A DNA stretch of 64,000 bases from Tulasnella sp. 424 (Eukaryota > Basidiomycota > Agaricomycetes > Cantharellales > Tulasnellaceae): the NCBI GenBank assembly GCA_019633425.1, contig WSUB01000170.1:21333-85332 (forward strand), in the 5' to 3' direction. Shown here one piece after another: positions 25,328-37,594 of this stretch. The position numbers and the translations under genes were made by a program. Within the stretch, counting starts at the first letter, position 1. Every line of letters begins with the position of its first letter. The notes under the pieces are model-generated. The model did not search any database. It was given only the letters and a program-made list of their open reading frames with translations, and was not told the origin of the DNA.

Positions 25328-26636
25328 TCAAATTCGATACCACATTGTGAAGGGTAGGTCCTCTACCACTTTGGTCTCGCTAGGATAGCTCTTCGAGTAA
25401 ACATCCGGATACGCTGCAACGAAGAGGCTTCCATTGCTGTGGAGGAAGATACCAATTGTGATTTCTAATAGTACAGATCAGTCCTCCGTCCAAGGTTAAA
25501 TAAACCAAAGCAAATAGAATAAAAACATACTACTAGTATCTTTATTCTCCCAGACAAGAATTACTTCGCCGTCTGTCGAAAGTGTGCATGAAGCAAACTG
25601 GTACGGGTAACCGTATGACCAGGAAGTCTTTAGAGTAAGTGAGTCCCAGAGCACCAGGAAACCACGACTAGAAAACGAGAAAACGAGATTTGAGAAATGA
25701 GAAATGAGAGACGAGTAGTCTAAGGCTATGCGTACGCAGTAGATCCATTGCTCAAGTTGGGATTCGAATCCACCCACTGAATCGCTAGCCAAGAATGACG
25801 TGATCCATCCTACGCTGCATCTGTAAGCGCGTCTCATGATTGACATAGGAACAATGGCCTAGTTGAGACTTACAATCCGTTCTAGAATAGTGGTGTTGGA
25901 CAAGGAATTGCAGCGTATGCGGAGTGCCTGATTTGCGTCGTCTGTCATCTGGGCATGGCCATTATCAAGTCTAAGGTAGCAATCCTTATCGAATCCATCT
26001 ATAAGTAGTTTCAGAGCTCCTTGTGGTTGGAGGTTACTCTTATCACTGCGTTTCAGTGAAGGCGCGGCCGCTGGTGTTGGCTCGATCCGAGGCCTGATAC
26101 AAGTGATATCGGGTCAACGTTAACCTTCCCGGAATCGCTTACAAGACCGAACCCCGTTCTCACTCGTCGTCGTCTTCGGGAGGTGTCCACCGATCCAGGA
26201 GTGCAACTTGCAATTTTGTCCAGTCGTCGCGAACATCTTGCGGAAGCCGGGAGTGCCATGTTAGTGCTTTATGGGAGAAGTGGAGTGAAGCAAAGTCCGC
26301 CGTCCAAGCGAGATCTCGAAGTTTCCCTTCCTTCCATGCTGCCGCACGAATAGCACGAATAAAATGGTTGCACTCTTCCCAGTTGATACCCTTAAAGGGT
26401 TCGACTGTGAACGAAACTTTGAACGCGACTCGTAATCTCCGAGCATAGTTTACATACTAGTCGGTGGAGAGGACATTGCTGTGCGAGCGCTTGCCACATT
26501 CTGTGGTGGTATTTACCACTTCGAGATTAGCGCGGTGGTATGCAGTGTAGTGCAGAATATCGAGGTCGGCGAAGGACGAGGGACAAGGGGATGCCGACCG
26601 CGAGGTGTGCACGTGCTCGGTGACATTTCTTCTCAT
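25328..26636 (-). CDS. 324-aa basidiomycete protein with gag-like N-terminal module and beta-rich C-terminal module
   Basis: Six exons (26636-26520, 26456-26164, 26093-25874, 25809-25736, 25667-25534, 25464-25328) sum to 975 nt in phase. Residues ~50-135 read as a retroviral-gag/capsid-like helical module: EPFKGINWEECNHFIRAI, then WHSRLPQDVRDDWTKLQVAL and a PPEDDD end. Next comes a Pro/Ala linker (EPTPAAAPSL), then about 170 residues with a beta-sheet look (WVDSNPNLSNGS, CTLSTDGEVILVWENKD, IFLHSNGSLFVAAYPDVYSK). Basidiomycete genomes carry many such hypothetical proteins pairing a gag-like part with a C-terminal module; that family statement is from memory. Function unknown. The start codon and exon 1 are the weakest part of the model. 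Confidence 0.55.
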
Positions 26637-27399
26637 CACATCGGGCCCATTTCCCCAACAGACATAATAACTCCCGAACACAACCAATGTTCTTGTCCAG
26701 TCATGCAGTCGAGGTCACTGTTTGGTAGCGCCCTCAAACTGGACCCCGACTACATTGTTGACGAGATTCCCAGTTGGCCGACCCCTTCGAGTCACGTTGA
26801 ATCCGCCAAGAGAAGAGAGGCAAACGGTGTTGATTCAAGATACTAGTGAGCGAGTTCACTTGATATACATGAGATCGAGAGAACATATCTGACGATCATG
26901 CCTCGGCGCTGCATGGATTGACTTCCGAAGGAGGACCCCCTTACCACTTTGTGCGACGGAGGCTCCTGACATGCAACCAAACCTAGCGGCTACATGAAAT
27001 CCTATGTAACGCAGTTCCAAATATAGTAGCTTTTTCAGTCGAGAAATCCACGCTGCGCACATGCGGCACGCCTTAAGCCTCATTCTTGGCCCAAGGCAAA
27101 ACAGCCACTACCCGGATAGCCAGCACCCATTCTCGCTCTTAAACGTATCTAAACTCTACGCTATGTGATCGCCTGGGGCGTACCCGTCACAAGGCCACCC
27201 TTTACGGGAGGTACTTGGCCCCTATCATTTTGGGACTGGTAGATCTTATTTCGGGCAAACCCCTGGCGATCATATAAGAAAGCGTTCAAGCTAGTGCAAG
27301 AGCCGACGATTACTGGACGGAGCGGGAGGAAACTGAAAGGATAGGACTACGCTTTCAGAGCGGTGATCGGTTCCAGTTCGTAGAGGATTGGTTCGGGTG
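26637..27399. other. Intergenic stretch, nothing recognised
   Basis: Upstream flank of the gag-like gene and downstream flank of the 27.4-28.3 kb locus. Only short frames without motifs are present. Confidence 0.4.
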
Positions 27400-27897
27400 T
27401 CAAGAAGGAGTAAAGAGATATTTGTGTGGGTGATTTACGAACTGGGTTAAATCCGACAGCAAGTGTACACCCGGCGCTTTCGAGGGAGGCTCTTTCCATC
27501 CGTCCGAGGCTAGTCGGGGTTCAAGCTCCGGTAAACTGATCGCATTTAGGAGTTCCATATCTGGCCATATTCTCGGATGAAAGGACCGAATCTTCCGTAT
27601 CTCAAAGCCAAGTCCCTCCCGCTTATCTTTAATCACCGAAAGATGCATCGTCTCTTCATCCACGTGACCCCACAACGCGCTTATTAGTCCGACAGTGTTT
27701 GTCCGTCCAAACTTCCCTACACGCGTTCCGTGTCGCGAGAAAGGGGAAAACATATAAACCATAGAATTGACATAAGAAGCATAAAACTCCAGTGAAGTTA
27801 GAGGGATAGAAGGGGAAAACAAGAATAGTAGAACAAGAAACCCCGCGGAAAGCGCCCAACTCAAGCTTAGGCAAGAGGATGTTACAATATGTGCCAA
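27400..27897 (-). CDS. Hypothetical 165-aa frame with hydrophobic N-terminus
   Basis: The frame starts 19 bp downstream of the stop of two-TM copy 2, on the same strand. Its first 35 residues are hydrophobic (LSWALSAGFLVLLFLFSPSI), like a signal anchor, and the rest is soluble with a Pro/Glu-rich end. No family is recognised. The start coded at 27897 is a TTG in the frame given, so a real gene would need an upstream exon or a later Met. It may instead be the 3' UTR of the gene before it. Confidence 0.25.
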   Translation of the reverse strand: MAHIVTSSCLSLSWALSAGFLVLLFLFSPSIPLTSLEFYASYVNSMVYMFSPFSRHGTRVGKFGRTNTVGLISALWGHVDEETMHLSVIKDKREGLGFEIRKIRSFHPRIWPDMELLNAISLPELEPRLASDGWKEPPSKAPGVHLLSDLTQFVNHPHKYLFTPS

Positions 27898-27916
27898 GGC
27901 CGCGATGAGAGTCCAC

Positions 27917-28348
27917 TTATACTCCCTGGATCGTCATAATAGCGACGATGAACAACACCAAAGCCACGAACGTCATGCCCAAGGCAGATAACTTGATTCC
28001 ACGCTCGAGCTTTTGATTAGACGCGGTATCCGACGCGTCGACTTCAGCATTTGACGAGGCCATCGCGGTGAGAATAGCGAAAAGCGTGGCGACGACACTC
28101 GCGAGAGCGATCTTCTGAGACGTATGCGGGTCAGGTTGAGGCGGCGTGATGGCCATGGCGATGAGAGCTTGGGAGTTCGCGGCGAGGATGTATTGGTTCT
28201 GGAATAGAAAAATGGGGCGGAAGTGAGCATACACGGTCAGACATCTATTTCGAGCGAGGGTGTGAATATTCGATGACGACAGACTCACGAGAGCAATTAG
28301 GTCAGCTCGACTACATCGGGAATGAAGGGCGTTAAGGGCGGCAATCAT
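27917..28348 (-). CDS. Two-TM small membrane protein, copy 2 (113 aa)
   Basis: Exons 28348-28289 (60 nt) and 28198-27917 (282 nt). Exon 1 ends CSRADLIAL. Exon 2 has NSQALIAMAITPPQPD, the membrane segment KIALASVVATLFAILTAMAS, a short Asp/Ser loop, and ERGIKLSALGMTFVALVLFI. It clearly parallels the gene at 23540-24020 in exon length, phase and motifs, but its loop is about 20 residues shorter. The two copies lie about 4.3 kb apart in the same orientation with the gag-like gene between them. Function unknown. Confidence 0.62.
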   Translation of the reverse strand: MIAALNALHSRCSRADLIALVSLSSSNIHTLARNRCLTVYAHFRPIFLFQNQYILAANSQALIAMAITPPQPDPHTSQKIALASVVATLFAILTAMASSNAEVDASDTASNQKLERGIKLSALGMTFVALVLFIVAIMTIQGV

Positions 28349-31300
28349 GAGCGCTTATTTGGGATAGTTCTGAGGGCGTTTGCGATGGGGAAGTCGACGA
28401 TGGATTCGTTTACTCGGGTTTTGATCATTCGAAAACTAAACTGGGTAGCGAGCTGAACTAGGACTGCACCCCACAGAACGCCAGATTCTCGGAATCCACA
28501 CACGGTTATATGGTCAGGTGGTACTGCCATTATGGCGGAGGCACGCATCCGCGCTTTCCAAAGAGAAAACTGGCGAGGCCGCATTGTTCCATGGCCAAAT
28601 ATCTGCGTTCGCCTAACATCAGGTGTAACAGTATAATACTCCAAAGTAAAAAAATGTCCAACAGATGGAGAGCAAGAGAGCGCGTTGAAATCGAGTTCCG
28701 TTTATAAGAGTGGATAGCTAGACCGCTTGCGCCTTTTGCCTTGCACACGAATGTCTAGACTTCTTTACGCGGCCGAGAAGCCTTCGAAAAACGAGGCAAA
28801 GGGACGGTATTTCATTTCCATCCAGCTTATCCACGTGTTTCCTGATATTTTCCCTCGAACGATCCTGTAATGAAGGAGTTTGTGCGGGACGACAGATGGA
28901 GGCCCGTGAGAATCTTGCGCCACAAATGTTCACTTTCACTCTGCGACCGTTGAAGGAGGTCGAACACGGCTAGGATGTTAACAAAAGGCCAAATGGTAAA
29001 GCACACAGGGGACGCTGTATATGTATCGAGATGCTAATAATTACAGTAACGGGTAATCTAATATGGAGACATCATGAACCCGGCCATATCCTGTATCCTA
29101 AGAACGGCTCCTTCATCTGACAAGTTAATGCGGTAGCCTGGACACACGATATCTACAGACCAGTCCCGTATATGTACAACTCAAACCATCGCCCTTTTGC
29201 ACCCCCATCAGTCTCCCTATTTGGCGTGATTGCAAGGGAATTTGCCCGAAAGGGGTAATCCCATTTACGGGCAAGAGCACGGAGCCAGTGCCTTTGCTAA
29301 CGCTGGGATACCCCATGATGAGACCAAGCCCAGGGGTGAGCACACCGGACGGGGACCGCGGTGAACGTAAAAGGGATAGACGGTTAAGAGAAGGAAGGAT
29401 GGGGGGCTACGCGGCTTCGTCGGTTGGTGGTGACAGTTGGTGATCAGGCGCTCGTTGCGAACGGATGATCTGAGAAGAGTGAAAGAACGACAAGACGCTA
29501 ACCACGCATCAAATGGTTGGTGAGCTATGAAGGTAATGTAGTACGGCGCCACACGTCACGTTGAGGTGAGCAAGGGCCTCTACATCTGTGACGTCGGCGC
29601 CATACTACATCGATATCGTAGACAAACGCGACCAGTGATTGGCAAGGCGGCGAGTCGTAGTGGGTGGGGAGCAGAGTAATAGGGAAAATAAATCGAGAGG
29701 GTGCATGAGCTGGTGGTTAGCCTTACATTATATATCGAAAAAGCATGTGTACGACCCCTCCTCGTGTTGCACATTATTGGAAGGAGGACCTTTTTGCCTG
29801 ATCAACGTTACTTGACCTATGCATGTGAGCAGCCTTCCATCGGCATTCCTGTGGGAGACGCAGTTCCGCAGAACAGGTCGATCGATCGGCTTACGTACAG
29901 CAACCCCTTCCAATCTCAAAGCAGTCCCTTCGGTGTCCAAACCCGAGAGGGAGCCCTGCAAACAAACAAAACAAAGTTGGAAAAAACCGGCGGAAAGTCA
30001 AACTCCGAAATGCGCGCTTCAATGTCAGTCAGTATCAGTGCAACGGCAAAGCAGCTGCAGGGAAGGAGTTGCCTCTCTTATCCAATCAACGAGGTCCGGT
30101 GTCCCAAACCATTGGAGCACGTTCGGGCGCAGCTTCTCCAATTCAGTTGGGGGACCCTTTTGCGTCCGACAACGGCGCACGTCGGGATCTGGAACGGTGC
30201 ACCGCCGGGCGGGGTCCAGTGGCCAATAGGAAGGATGATCCGCAGGTTCGGGCGTCGGTCCGTCCGAAGGGGAAGGGATCGGCAGGATTTTTTTGCTGGG
30301 TCGGGATGGATTGAAAGGGTGCAGAGGTGGGAAGCTAGGCTGACTTTTTTGGGTTCACGTGTGGCTTGACCCAGGGTCCTCTTCTGGAAATTCATTTCCC
30401 TCATTTGGGATCGTTTTTAACTATTTTTTAATATAACCATTCGATGGGCAGTGTCTTATAAAAGTAACAAGCCACGGACGAGGTTAACTGATGAGGTCTT
30501 GCGGATCAAAAGAACCCGAGGGAGAGCGGTGTTGAGAGTGAGTCTGAGGAGGGAAATGAGTCGCAGTTGCCCTCGAAAAAAAGGCGGGGATGTCTGCGTA
30601 CGGCAGGGGTACTCTAAATTGTATTATACGTATCCCTTAAATGGGTACCTCAACTCCGCGGTCCCGAGTGCTGAGAGACAAACACGACCGCCGTATATAT
30701 GTCTTATATAAGTAACTGCCAACGTGGAGCTTTCTGGAACGAAACGCACGGGCATTAAAGACAGAGTTGTGCACATTTCAATATAGGATCCCCGCGCGGG
30801 ACATATCGGGATTCCTACAAAACGCGTTGCGAGCAATCGGGTTGCTAACTGCAGATGATCTGGTGCTCTGCTGTGCATCAGAACGCGCGGCCAAAGATTT
30901 GTGATTGACTGGGAGTGGGGTGTGGATGAACGCCGTTAACGCGGCCGGCGGCGAACCGACTTCTCCACAATCTAGGCATAGTAAGCTTGGAAGAACGAAA
31001 AACGTGTTTTCAGAGAGCAACCATGGTCGCATGGGTGAATAGGATCGTGCAAAGGAGGGGGGGACGGGTATGAGCATGGGAAGGAAACCGAATAACTACT
31101 TTTACCACCGGCTCGTCCCTCAACTCTCGGCCTCACTCCCCTTTTCAGCACCGAACCACCCGCACTCCTCTCCCCTTGCCCTTACCCCAAACGCAAGAAA
31201 CAGAGTTTTGCATTACTGTCTGCCATCCCAAGTTCTCTGGTTGCCAGCGGGGGTTGCATTCTCATTCTTCAACACAAACCGGGATCTTGGTGGATTGGGC

Positions 31301-31713
31301 ATTTTTTTGCTTTCCCTTTTCCCACCCGGCCTCTCGCGCGGTCGTTTCCCAATTTCTCTCCCACCAGAGGCTTTTTCCCGACCAGCCCATCCACAACACA
31401 CCATCCGCACCAATCGCAATTCTCTTTTGTACATTCGGTGCCTCTTCCATTCTTCTTCTCTATCTCTCAATCTTTTCTTTGTTGTATTATTCTATCAGCA
31501 GATCATCAAAACGTCATCACATAAGCCACACCACCCACCCTCTGGCCTCCGAACACCAGCCACGGCCTTGCGCAAACCTATCGGACCTTCCAGACTCTTT
31601 TTTTTTTCTCTCACACCACGCGTCGCGCCGGAGCACTCGACCTCGGGGGAAAGGGGCGCAAATAGGAAGGAAGGCCCGCAAACCGAAACTCAGAAAAAAC
31701 CCAAACAACATCA
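28349..31713. other. 3.4 kb without a clear gene; includes the upstream region of the peroxiredoxin-like gene
   Basis: Frames such as minus 28345-28644 and plus 29701-30369 have no recognised motif and no consistent splicing. TATA-like strings occur at about 30457 (CTTATAAAAG) and 30707 (CTTATATAAG), followed by a pyrimidine-rich stretch from 31100 to 31600 typical of fungal 5' regions. Long frames at 31070-31940 lie in this T/C-rich leader and are judged non-coding. Confidence 0.4.
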
Positions 31714-34700
31714 ATGTCTTCAATAATCTCCCGTCTCACTTCCTCTCGATCCTCTCGAGGTTCTTCTACCACCATGGCCTCAAATCCGATGGCGGGTGCG
31801 AGCTCTACCACCGTCCCTTCCACCACGCTAGGCAACTCGGTCACCTCTTTACCGCTCTCCACCAACACCGTCAACACCTCGTCCTCCACATCCGAAGGCG
31901 TACCCATGCACGAACCCATCGACGAAGAGGTGTTGGCTGACGTTGCGAGCATGTTGATCATTGATTCGAGAGGGAATCAGATCCCTTTTGGCAGGATTTA
32001 CGAGTATCAGAGGACGGTGGTTGTCTTTATACGTGAGTCTCCCCTCCGCCCTTCTCCCCCACTCTGGTTAGCCTCTCGGCCGTTGTTGACGACGTTTTGA
32101 ATCGATGTGTTGGCGACGTAGGGCATTTCTTTTGCGGAGTGAGTGAAAGACCGGTCGTCTGCATACACCAACGTACACTCAAACCCCTTCCTTTCTTTTT
32201 TCAGATGTGTGCAAGTTACGTATCGGCACTCGCTCGTGTACCAACAGACGCGCTCGACGCAGCAGGGACGAAAATCGTGCTCATTGGATGTGGCGCTTGG
32301 GATATGATTCCAACGTATCAAGGTCAGTCTTTCTAATCCAGCCTCAAACCTCCACCGGCACGCGCAACTTTTTTGCAAAAACCCATGCCGTACACCGGAG
32401 TCTACGCAGCTCCGTGTCGAAGTCACTAGAACGATCGAACCCCCCGCGACACACGACGACGAATTGAAGGAAGGGGAAGGGGGGGAGGTAACCATGGCGT
32501 ACGAAATATGCTTCCCGATAATTCGTCGTCATTCCTCCGTATGGAAAGCTCCCCCTTCCTTTTTTCTCAAGACCTTGACTCCCCCACACCTCGGCCATCG
32601 GCGCTCCCTCCCCTCTCCCCTCTTCCTTCTCAATTATACCAGGACCAGGGGAGAGATGGGTCCAAGGTGTTCCTTCGTCCTCGCCCATTCTCCCTTTCCA
32701 CGTCTCAGGAGGTTTGGCGTGTGGAAGGACGGAGGGATGGTTCCCGAAGCAGAGGGTGCACCTTCCTCATTTGGAAGTGAATGGGGGCTTGTGTTGATGC
32801 ACACCCACAACGAGACCCTGTTGTTTTTACTTCCGAGCATCTCTCCTCGACCACGTTTCTCGTTCTTTTTACTTTGCACCTCCTCCTATCTTTTCTTTGT
32901 TCCTCAACCCGGCCGATATCAAACTAACCCGCCTCTTGCACAGATACGACAAAATTCAGGGGTCTCGTCTACTCGGACCCAACGTGCAAGCTTCACGATG
33001 CTTTTGGACTCATCAGTGATTTGGTCGTGCCACCAAAGAACGAACGGTCGATACGCAGTTATGTACCGAGGAGGTACGGCAAAGCTGTGAGGAAAGGGAT
33101 TGTGGTGCGTTTTTCCATCTTGCCTCAACCAAAATTAGCAGGTTGATTGACGCTGGGTCGGGGTTGCGTATTGTAGGAAGGATTGAAGCAACCTATTAAT
33201 GCTATGACTGGACGATACGGACCTATCCCTCAGCTGGGTGGAGATTTCATTCTGGGTCCGGGGAACGTATGCACGTACGCTCATCGGATGAAGAACACCA
33301 TGGACCGTACGTCCCTCTCGCTCTCTCTGTCCTTCTCCCCCTAACAACATCCCAACCCTTTTTGACACAGACCTCGAAGTGCACGACCTAATGGCCCTCG
33401 CAGAGGTTCAACTCCCGATCCCTCAATCACTCTCCTCACCACCCTCCCGACCAAAGCAAAAACGCTCCCAACACTCGATCTCGTACTCCTTCGCTCGTCC
33501 GCTGATGGGTGACGTCGAGGAGGATTACGGTGTCTGCACTTTACCCCCGGCGCACAACAGCAAGCCGTCGTCCAGCGGGATCCCCGTCTGGAGCTCATCC
33601 GCCTCGACCAAGAGCGCAGGAGGAGGAGGAGGAGGAGCAAGCACGCCGAACCGCCGTCGGAGTCCCTCGCACGCGAGCACGTCCAACGCGCGCCCCGCCG
33701 GCAGCTCCTCAACCACCACCGTCACCAGCACGACGACGACCCCACTCGAAGAACGCTGGAACGCCCGCCCGGTATCGATGATCCTCCGCGGGACGGGCAG
33801 CGAATCCGACTTGATGTACCGCGCTCACCAAGGGCTCGGCGTCAACGCTGCCGTCAGCGCGGGGATCGGCGGTCCGGGAGTCGTGAGTGGTGGATACGGG
33901 TACTTTGACGTTGGAGATGTTGAAGAGGCTTTGAGTCAGGCGTCGGCGGCGACAACGCCAGCGGGGGGTCCCGGTGGGACGGTGTGGTATAGCTATGCGG
34001 GAGCGGATGGGAAGAAGGAGGAAAAGGACTCGTATTGGAAGGCTGCTGGAGGAGGAAGTGGTGGGAAGGAGCCCATCAGTGCGAGTGGGACGGATAGCAG
34101 TGGGAGGGGCAAGAAGAGACCGCCGAATCCGTACGCCGCGATTTCCGTCCCGGTCCAGACCGTCCCGCCCTCTGGTTTGATTCCGTCTCCTACGACGTCC
34201 GGACGGCCCGTCACGGCTTCAGGCATCCTCGGAGGGGAGAAAGTCGGCATCGGGAAAGGAGAGGCTGGACGACCGAGTACGGCTCTAGGGATGAGAAGGC
34301 CTGAGATCCGGAGCCTCAGTACCGCCTCTTCGTCCATCCCCGTTCTCAAAAAGAGCTCCACTCCGAAGAAGTTGAAGAGGAGCTCGACTACGACTGCTGT
34401 GCCGACGCTCATCACCACGACACCCGCAAGCGCAACCTCGGCGTTGACGATCCCGTCCGGCCCACCGCAGTTCATGTCCGCGTCACCTTCCTCCGCTTCG
34501 ACGTCCCCGCCGTTTTCGCCTACCACCCCAACGACATCGGCTTCTTCACCCTCGAGGTCTCCTCCAACGAGCCCTCTGAAATCGCCACCGACGAAGAAAC
34601 GCTCGCTCACCTCGGCATCCGCTACTCAACCACCCGCAACCGGTCCAGGCACGCACCCCCCACTCTCCCCATCCCATTCCTTCGCGCTCTCGTTTTCCTC

Positions 34701-35061
34701 ACAAGCACCATCGTCCGCACACCCACCGTCCCCGATGACGCTCCCACCCTCATCCGCAGCGAGCAGTTCCCCGCCCACACCCTCCATGTCCAGCTCCCCG
34801 CCCCGAGGAGCCGTCAACGCCAAGATCATCGACCCCGTTGAGCTGTTGAGCGTGGACATGGACAGCTGGAGCAACGCGCGCAGCGCGAGTCGGCCTACGA
34901 CTGCCGGTGGGAGCAGTTCCATTCGGTCTGTGCTTATCAGCGAGGATGGGTCGACGGCTGCTGCCGCTCCGGTGGTGCCCGCGGTTCCAACTCCCGCGTC
35001 GATTGGGAGGAGGATGAGGCAGATGAGTTTGAGTGATGGGGCGAGGGACGATAGACGATGA
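31714..35061 (+). CDS. Peroxiredoxin-like (AhpC/TSA 2, PRXL2/AAED1 type) protein with ~550-residue disordered tail (811 aa)
   Basis: Six exons (31714-32032, 32122-32138, 32205-32322, 32944-33104, 33177-33306, 33371-35061) total 2,436 nt, exactly 812 codons. After a Ser/Thr-rich N-terminus comes the thioredoxin-fold core: FGRIYEYQRTVVVFIRHFFC, then G-MCASYVSALARVP, giving a C-x2-C at the expected redox position. The segments AGTKIVLIGCGAWDMIPTYQ, FRGLVYSDPTCKLHDAFGL and a GGDFILGPGN hairpin follow. This matches the AhpC/TSA antioxidant family (AAED1/PRXL2). From about residue 265 on the protein is Ser/Pro/Thr/Gly-rich low complexity, absent from ordinary members (~200-230 aa). The redox role is inferred from the core; the tail may be regulatory or a scaffold. 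A long antisense frame (33993-34610) is a composition shadow. Confidence 0.78.
32122..32138 (+). other. 17-nt microexon of the peroxiredoxin-like gene, splitting the CxxC motif
   Basis: Acceptor GACGTAG before and donor GTGAGT after. It encodes RHFFCG, bridging exon 1 (phase 1) to exon 3 (phase 0, MCASY). Without it the first Cys of the redox motif is lost and the frame breaks. Confidence 0.7.
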
Positions 35062-35853
35062 GTGGGGGGGAGGATCTTTGGGACGGAGGTTTCAAAGCCG
35101 CGGTATTGTAAATGGATTGCACGGACAGTGTTCGAGCATTCACTCATGGACAAAGAGAGGCTTCCCTCTATTTCCTATAATCCCCCATATGGACAGTTTG
35201 TTTGCTTTTCTCTCTCTCTTCCTCAGCGACGTCGGCTGCTGAAATGCTGTGACACCAAAATTTCTCCTGGTTTTAATCCCTCCCCACCCCATTTTCACTC
35301 CCCCGAGGCTACTACGTACAGACATATGCATTTTCTTTTTTTTTCCCTTATGTAATTGCTATTGCAAGCTCTCCCCCTTCTTTCGAGGCGATTTTGCACT
35401 CATGCTCGTTTTTTGCTTTTATACTTGCTTGCATGCAAGTATGCTGGTGCCTTTTTGTAGTGGGTATTTGGGTTCACATTTAATGTTGGTCCAGAGGATG
35501 AATATATAGGCGAATATGCATTTTTTCTACTAAGCTCTCTCGTCGACGCTCGTGTTTCTAAAACACTTTCATCTTCTATCCTCAAAGCAGAACGAGTTCA
35601 TCCCGGAACGCGGCCGCCTTTCCCGTGTACACACATAGAGACACAGCCGTTGTTCGCAGTTCGCGACCCTCTAAATCCCAAACCATGCCAAATATATTGA
35701 TTTCGCCACCTATTCGTTACTTGGGGTTATAGACTGACGAAGTGGTCTAGCGTTTAGATAGAACGATATACATATGTGAGCTACTGTCCGGTTGTTGTGT
35801 TATACCCCATCCACCCCCTAAGCTTTGTTTCGGGGGTCAGTTCCCGGTACGGA

Positions 35854-37479
35854 TCAGGAGTCTTGGTCAAGTGAACCGAGATCCGGAGGCACGAATTTGT
35901 TGTCTACGAAGATCTTTAGGTCCGGGAGATCCTCCAACGGGTCATCCCCAGATGATGCTGCTTTGCCTTGCACGATTCGTTGCCTTGAAAGGTAGGCGAC
36001 GTGTACTGCTCGGATGCATTCGGGAGACGGGATTGACCCATCTTTGGCGTAAATCCTAAGCTCGGAAAGTCGAGAAAAAGTGTTCGACCGTGTACGACCT
36101 CCAGGCGAGCAGATCTGACATGCGTTCTGACTAATGCCATCCAAAACGCATCGAGACAAACCGTATCCCTTCCGATCTTTGCAATGGACTCTTGTGACCA
36201 TGGGTGCCGCTCCGCATAAGAAATGTAGGCTTTCGAGTGACCTCAAACGGTCTATGCAAACAAACATCCTGATCCTCCGGGTGCTTGCCGCGCAGTATTG
36301 ATACACCGGACGAAGGAGGTCTGCTAGGTTGGAGACATCCCACTCGTTGAACCCAAAATCAACTGAGAGTCTCTTCGTCCTGTCCTCGATGGTAAGCCAT
36401 CCCCTGCCTACGGACAAGGAGAGCTCGGAGGAGGTGTCTCTGCAACTGAGTACCGGAAGGATTAGACCGCCCCCGTGTCGGGGTTCAGACAACACTTGGA
36501 GAACGGCCATAGTTTCGCCAGGGAGTTCGAGACAGCAGACTCGCAACTGTTCCAAGCCGTCCGCCCGCAGGTGCTGAAATAGCAGGCTGACGAGAGACGC
36601 GTGCACGCGTTTTAGCTTGAGTATCTTTAGGAATGGGAGAGTGACGTTGAGGTCGGCGACATGTGCGATACGTTTGAAACCGACGTGGAAGATGGTTTCA
36701 AGGTGAATAAATTCCAACAAGGGACACCCCGCCAAGGTCGGGAGGAAGTTTATGAAGAGAGGGGATTCGGAATCAACCCCTTGGACAGTCAGCCTTCGAA
36801 GTGTGGAGAGTGTCATTCTGCTGATAATGTCCAACGACATCCCGTAGAGACACAGTTCTGCAAGGCGAGGAGTCGGGCCGAACCTTACTTCTTGAGTGAC
36901 GCCGGTGGATAGAAGAGTGAGACGCCTAATGTTGGGCATGCCGTGCTCCAAAGTCGAGTTGAGATTGCTGTGGTTCCTGGACCCTAGGGTCAGTGTGGCC
37001 TCCTTCCAACGTGATGTTGTCGATTGCAGGAGGTCCCAGACACCCGATTCGGGATCCGTTGGCTCGTTGATGTACTTGACGGTGAGAAGAGTGTCTTCGA
37101 ATCTCCTCAATTTGACCGGAACGATGAGGAATGGATCGCCGACTTTCGCATCGTCAGTGACGGCGTTCCAGAATTGAGGTGTTGAAAGAACGACGTCCCT
37201 CCACTTCCGGCAGACCGAGGCAAGCTCCCTTTGTCGTCTGAGTCCGAAAATTTGGTCATCCGTCATCGAGCCGAGGAGACCCTCGGCCAGGATTTCCGGC
37301 GGCAGCTCCTGAATATTTCGGAGGGGGATATTATGTCCGGAGGCTGGGAGAGCTGAGCTCCGCTAAAAAGGTATTCCATGCCATCAGTACTGGTGTAGAC
37401 TGAGAAGGTCTGGTTGAGGAAAACGACGCACGTCTCGAGGTGGATGGTAAATGGACCTGACTTGTGTTGGGCCGCGCAT
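35854..37479 (-). CDS. F-box protein, tandem copy 1 (518 aa)
   Basis: Two exons: 37479-37432 (48 nt, 16 codons) and 37362-35854. Residues ~35-80 form an F-box (NIQELPPEILAEGLL ... RELASVCRKWRDVVLSTPQFW), the part that in the family binds Skp1 in SCF ubiquitin ligases. The remainder has irregular Leu-rich repeats (for example MPNIRRLTLLSTG and TPRLAELCLYGMS), as in F-box/LRR-like fungal proteins, probably the substrate side. A frame without exon 1 would start inside the F-box at 37266 and lose half of it; the spliced start is supported by the same 48-nt exon in all three copies. Substrate unknown. Confidence 0.78.
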
Positions 37480-37594
37480 ACTATGTCTTAGCTTACTTTA
37501 CTTTGGCCAGTAGTCACTTGAGTCGTCGGTGGGAGGAGAGCGTGCTGTTGGACGTTGGTTGTAGGACTGCTCGTTGAGTTGTTTGACTGGGCTT

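Noticed and set aside
31070..31940. Plus-strand frames of 218 and 254 aa before the peroxiredoxin-like start
   Set aside because: They lie in a pyrimidine-rich leader and overlap the real start in another frame; translations are low complexity.
33993..34610. 205-codon minus-strand frame inside the peroxiredoxin-like gene
   Set aside because: It is the antisense shadow of the GC-rich Ser/Pro tail, with no motif or splice support.
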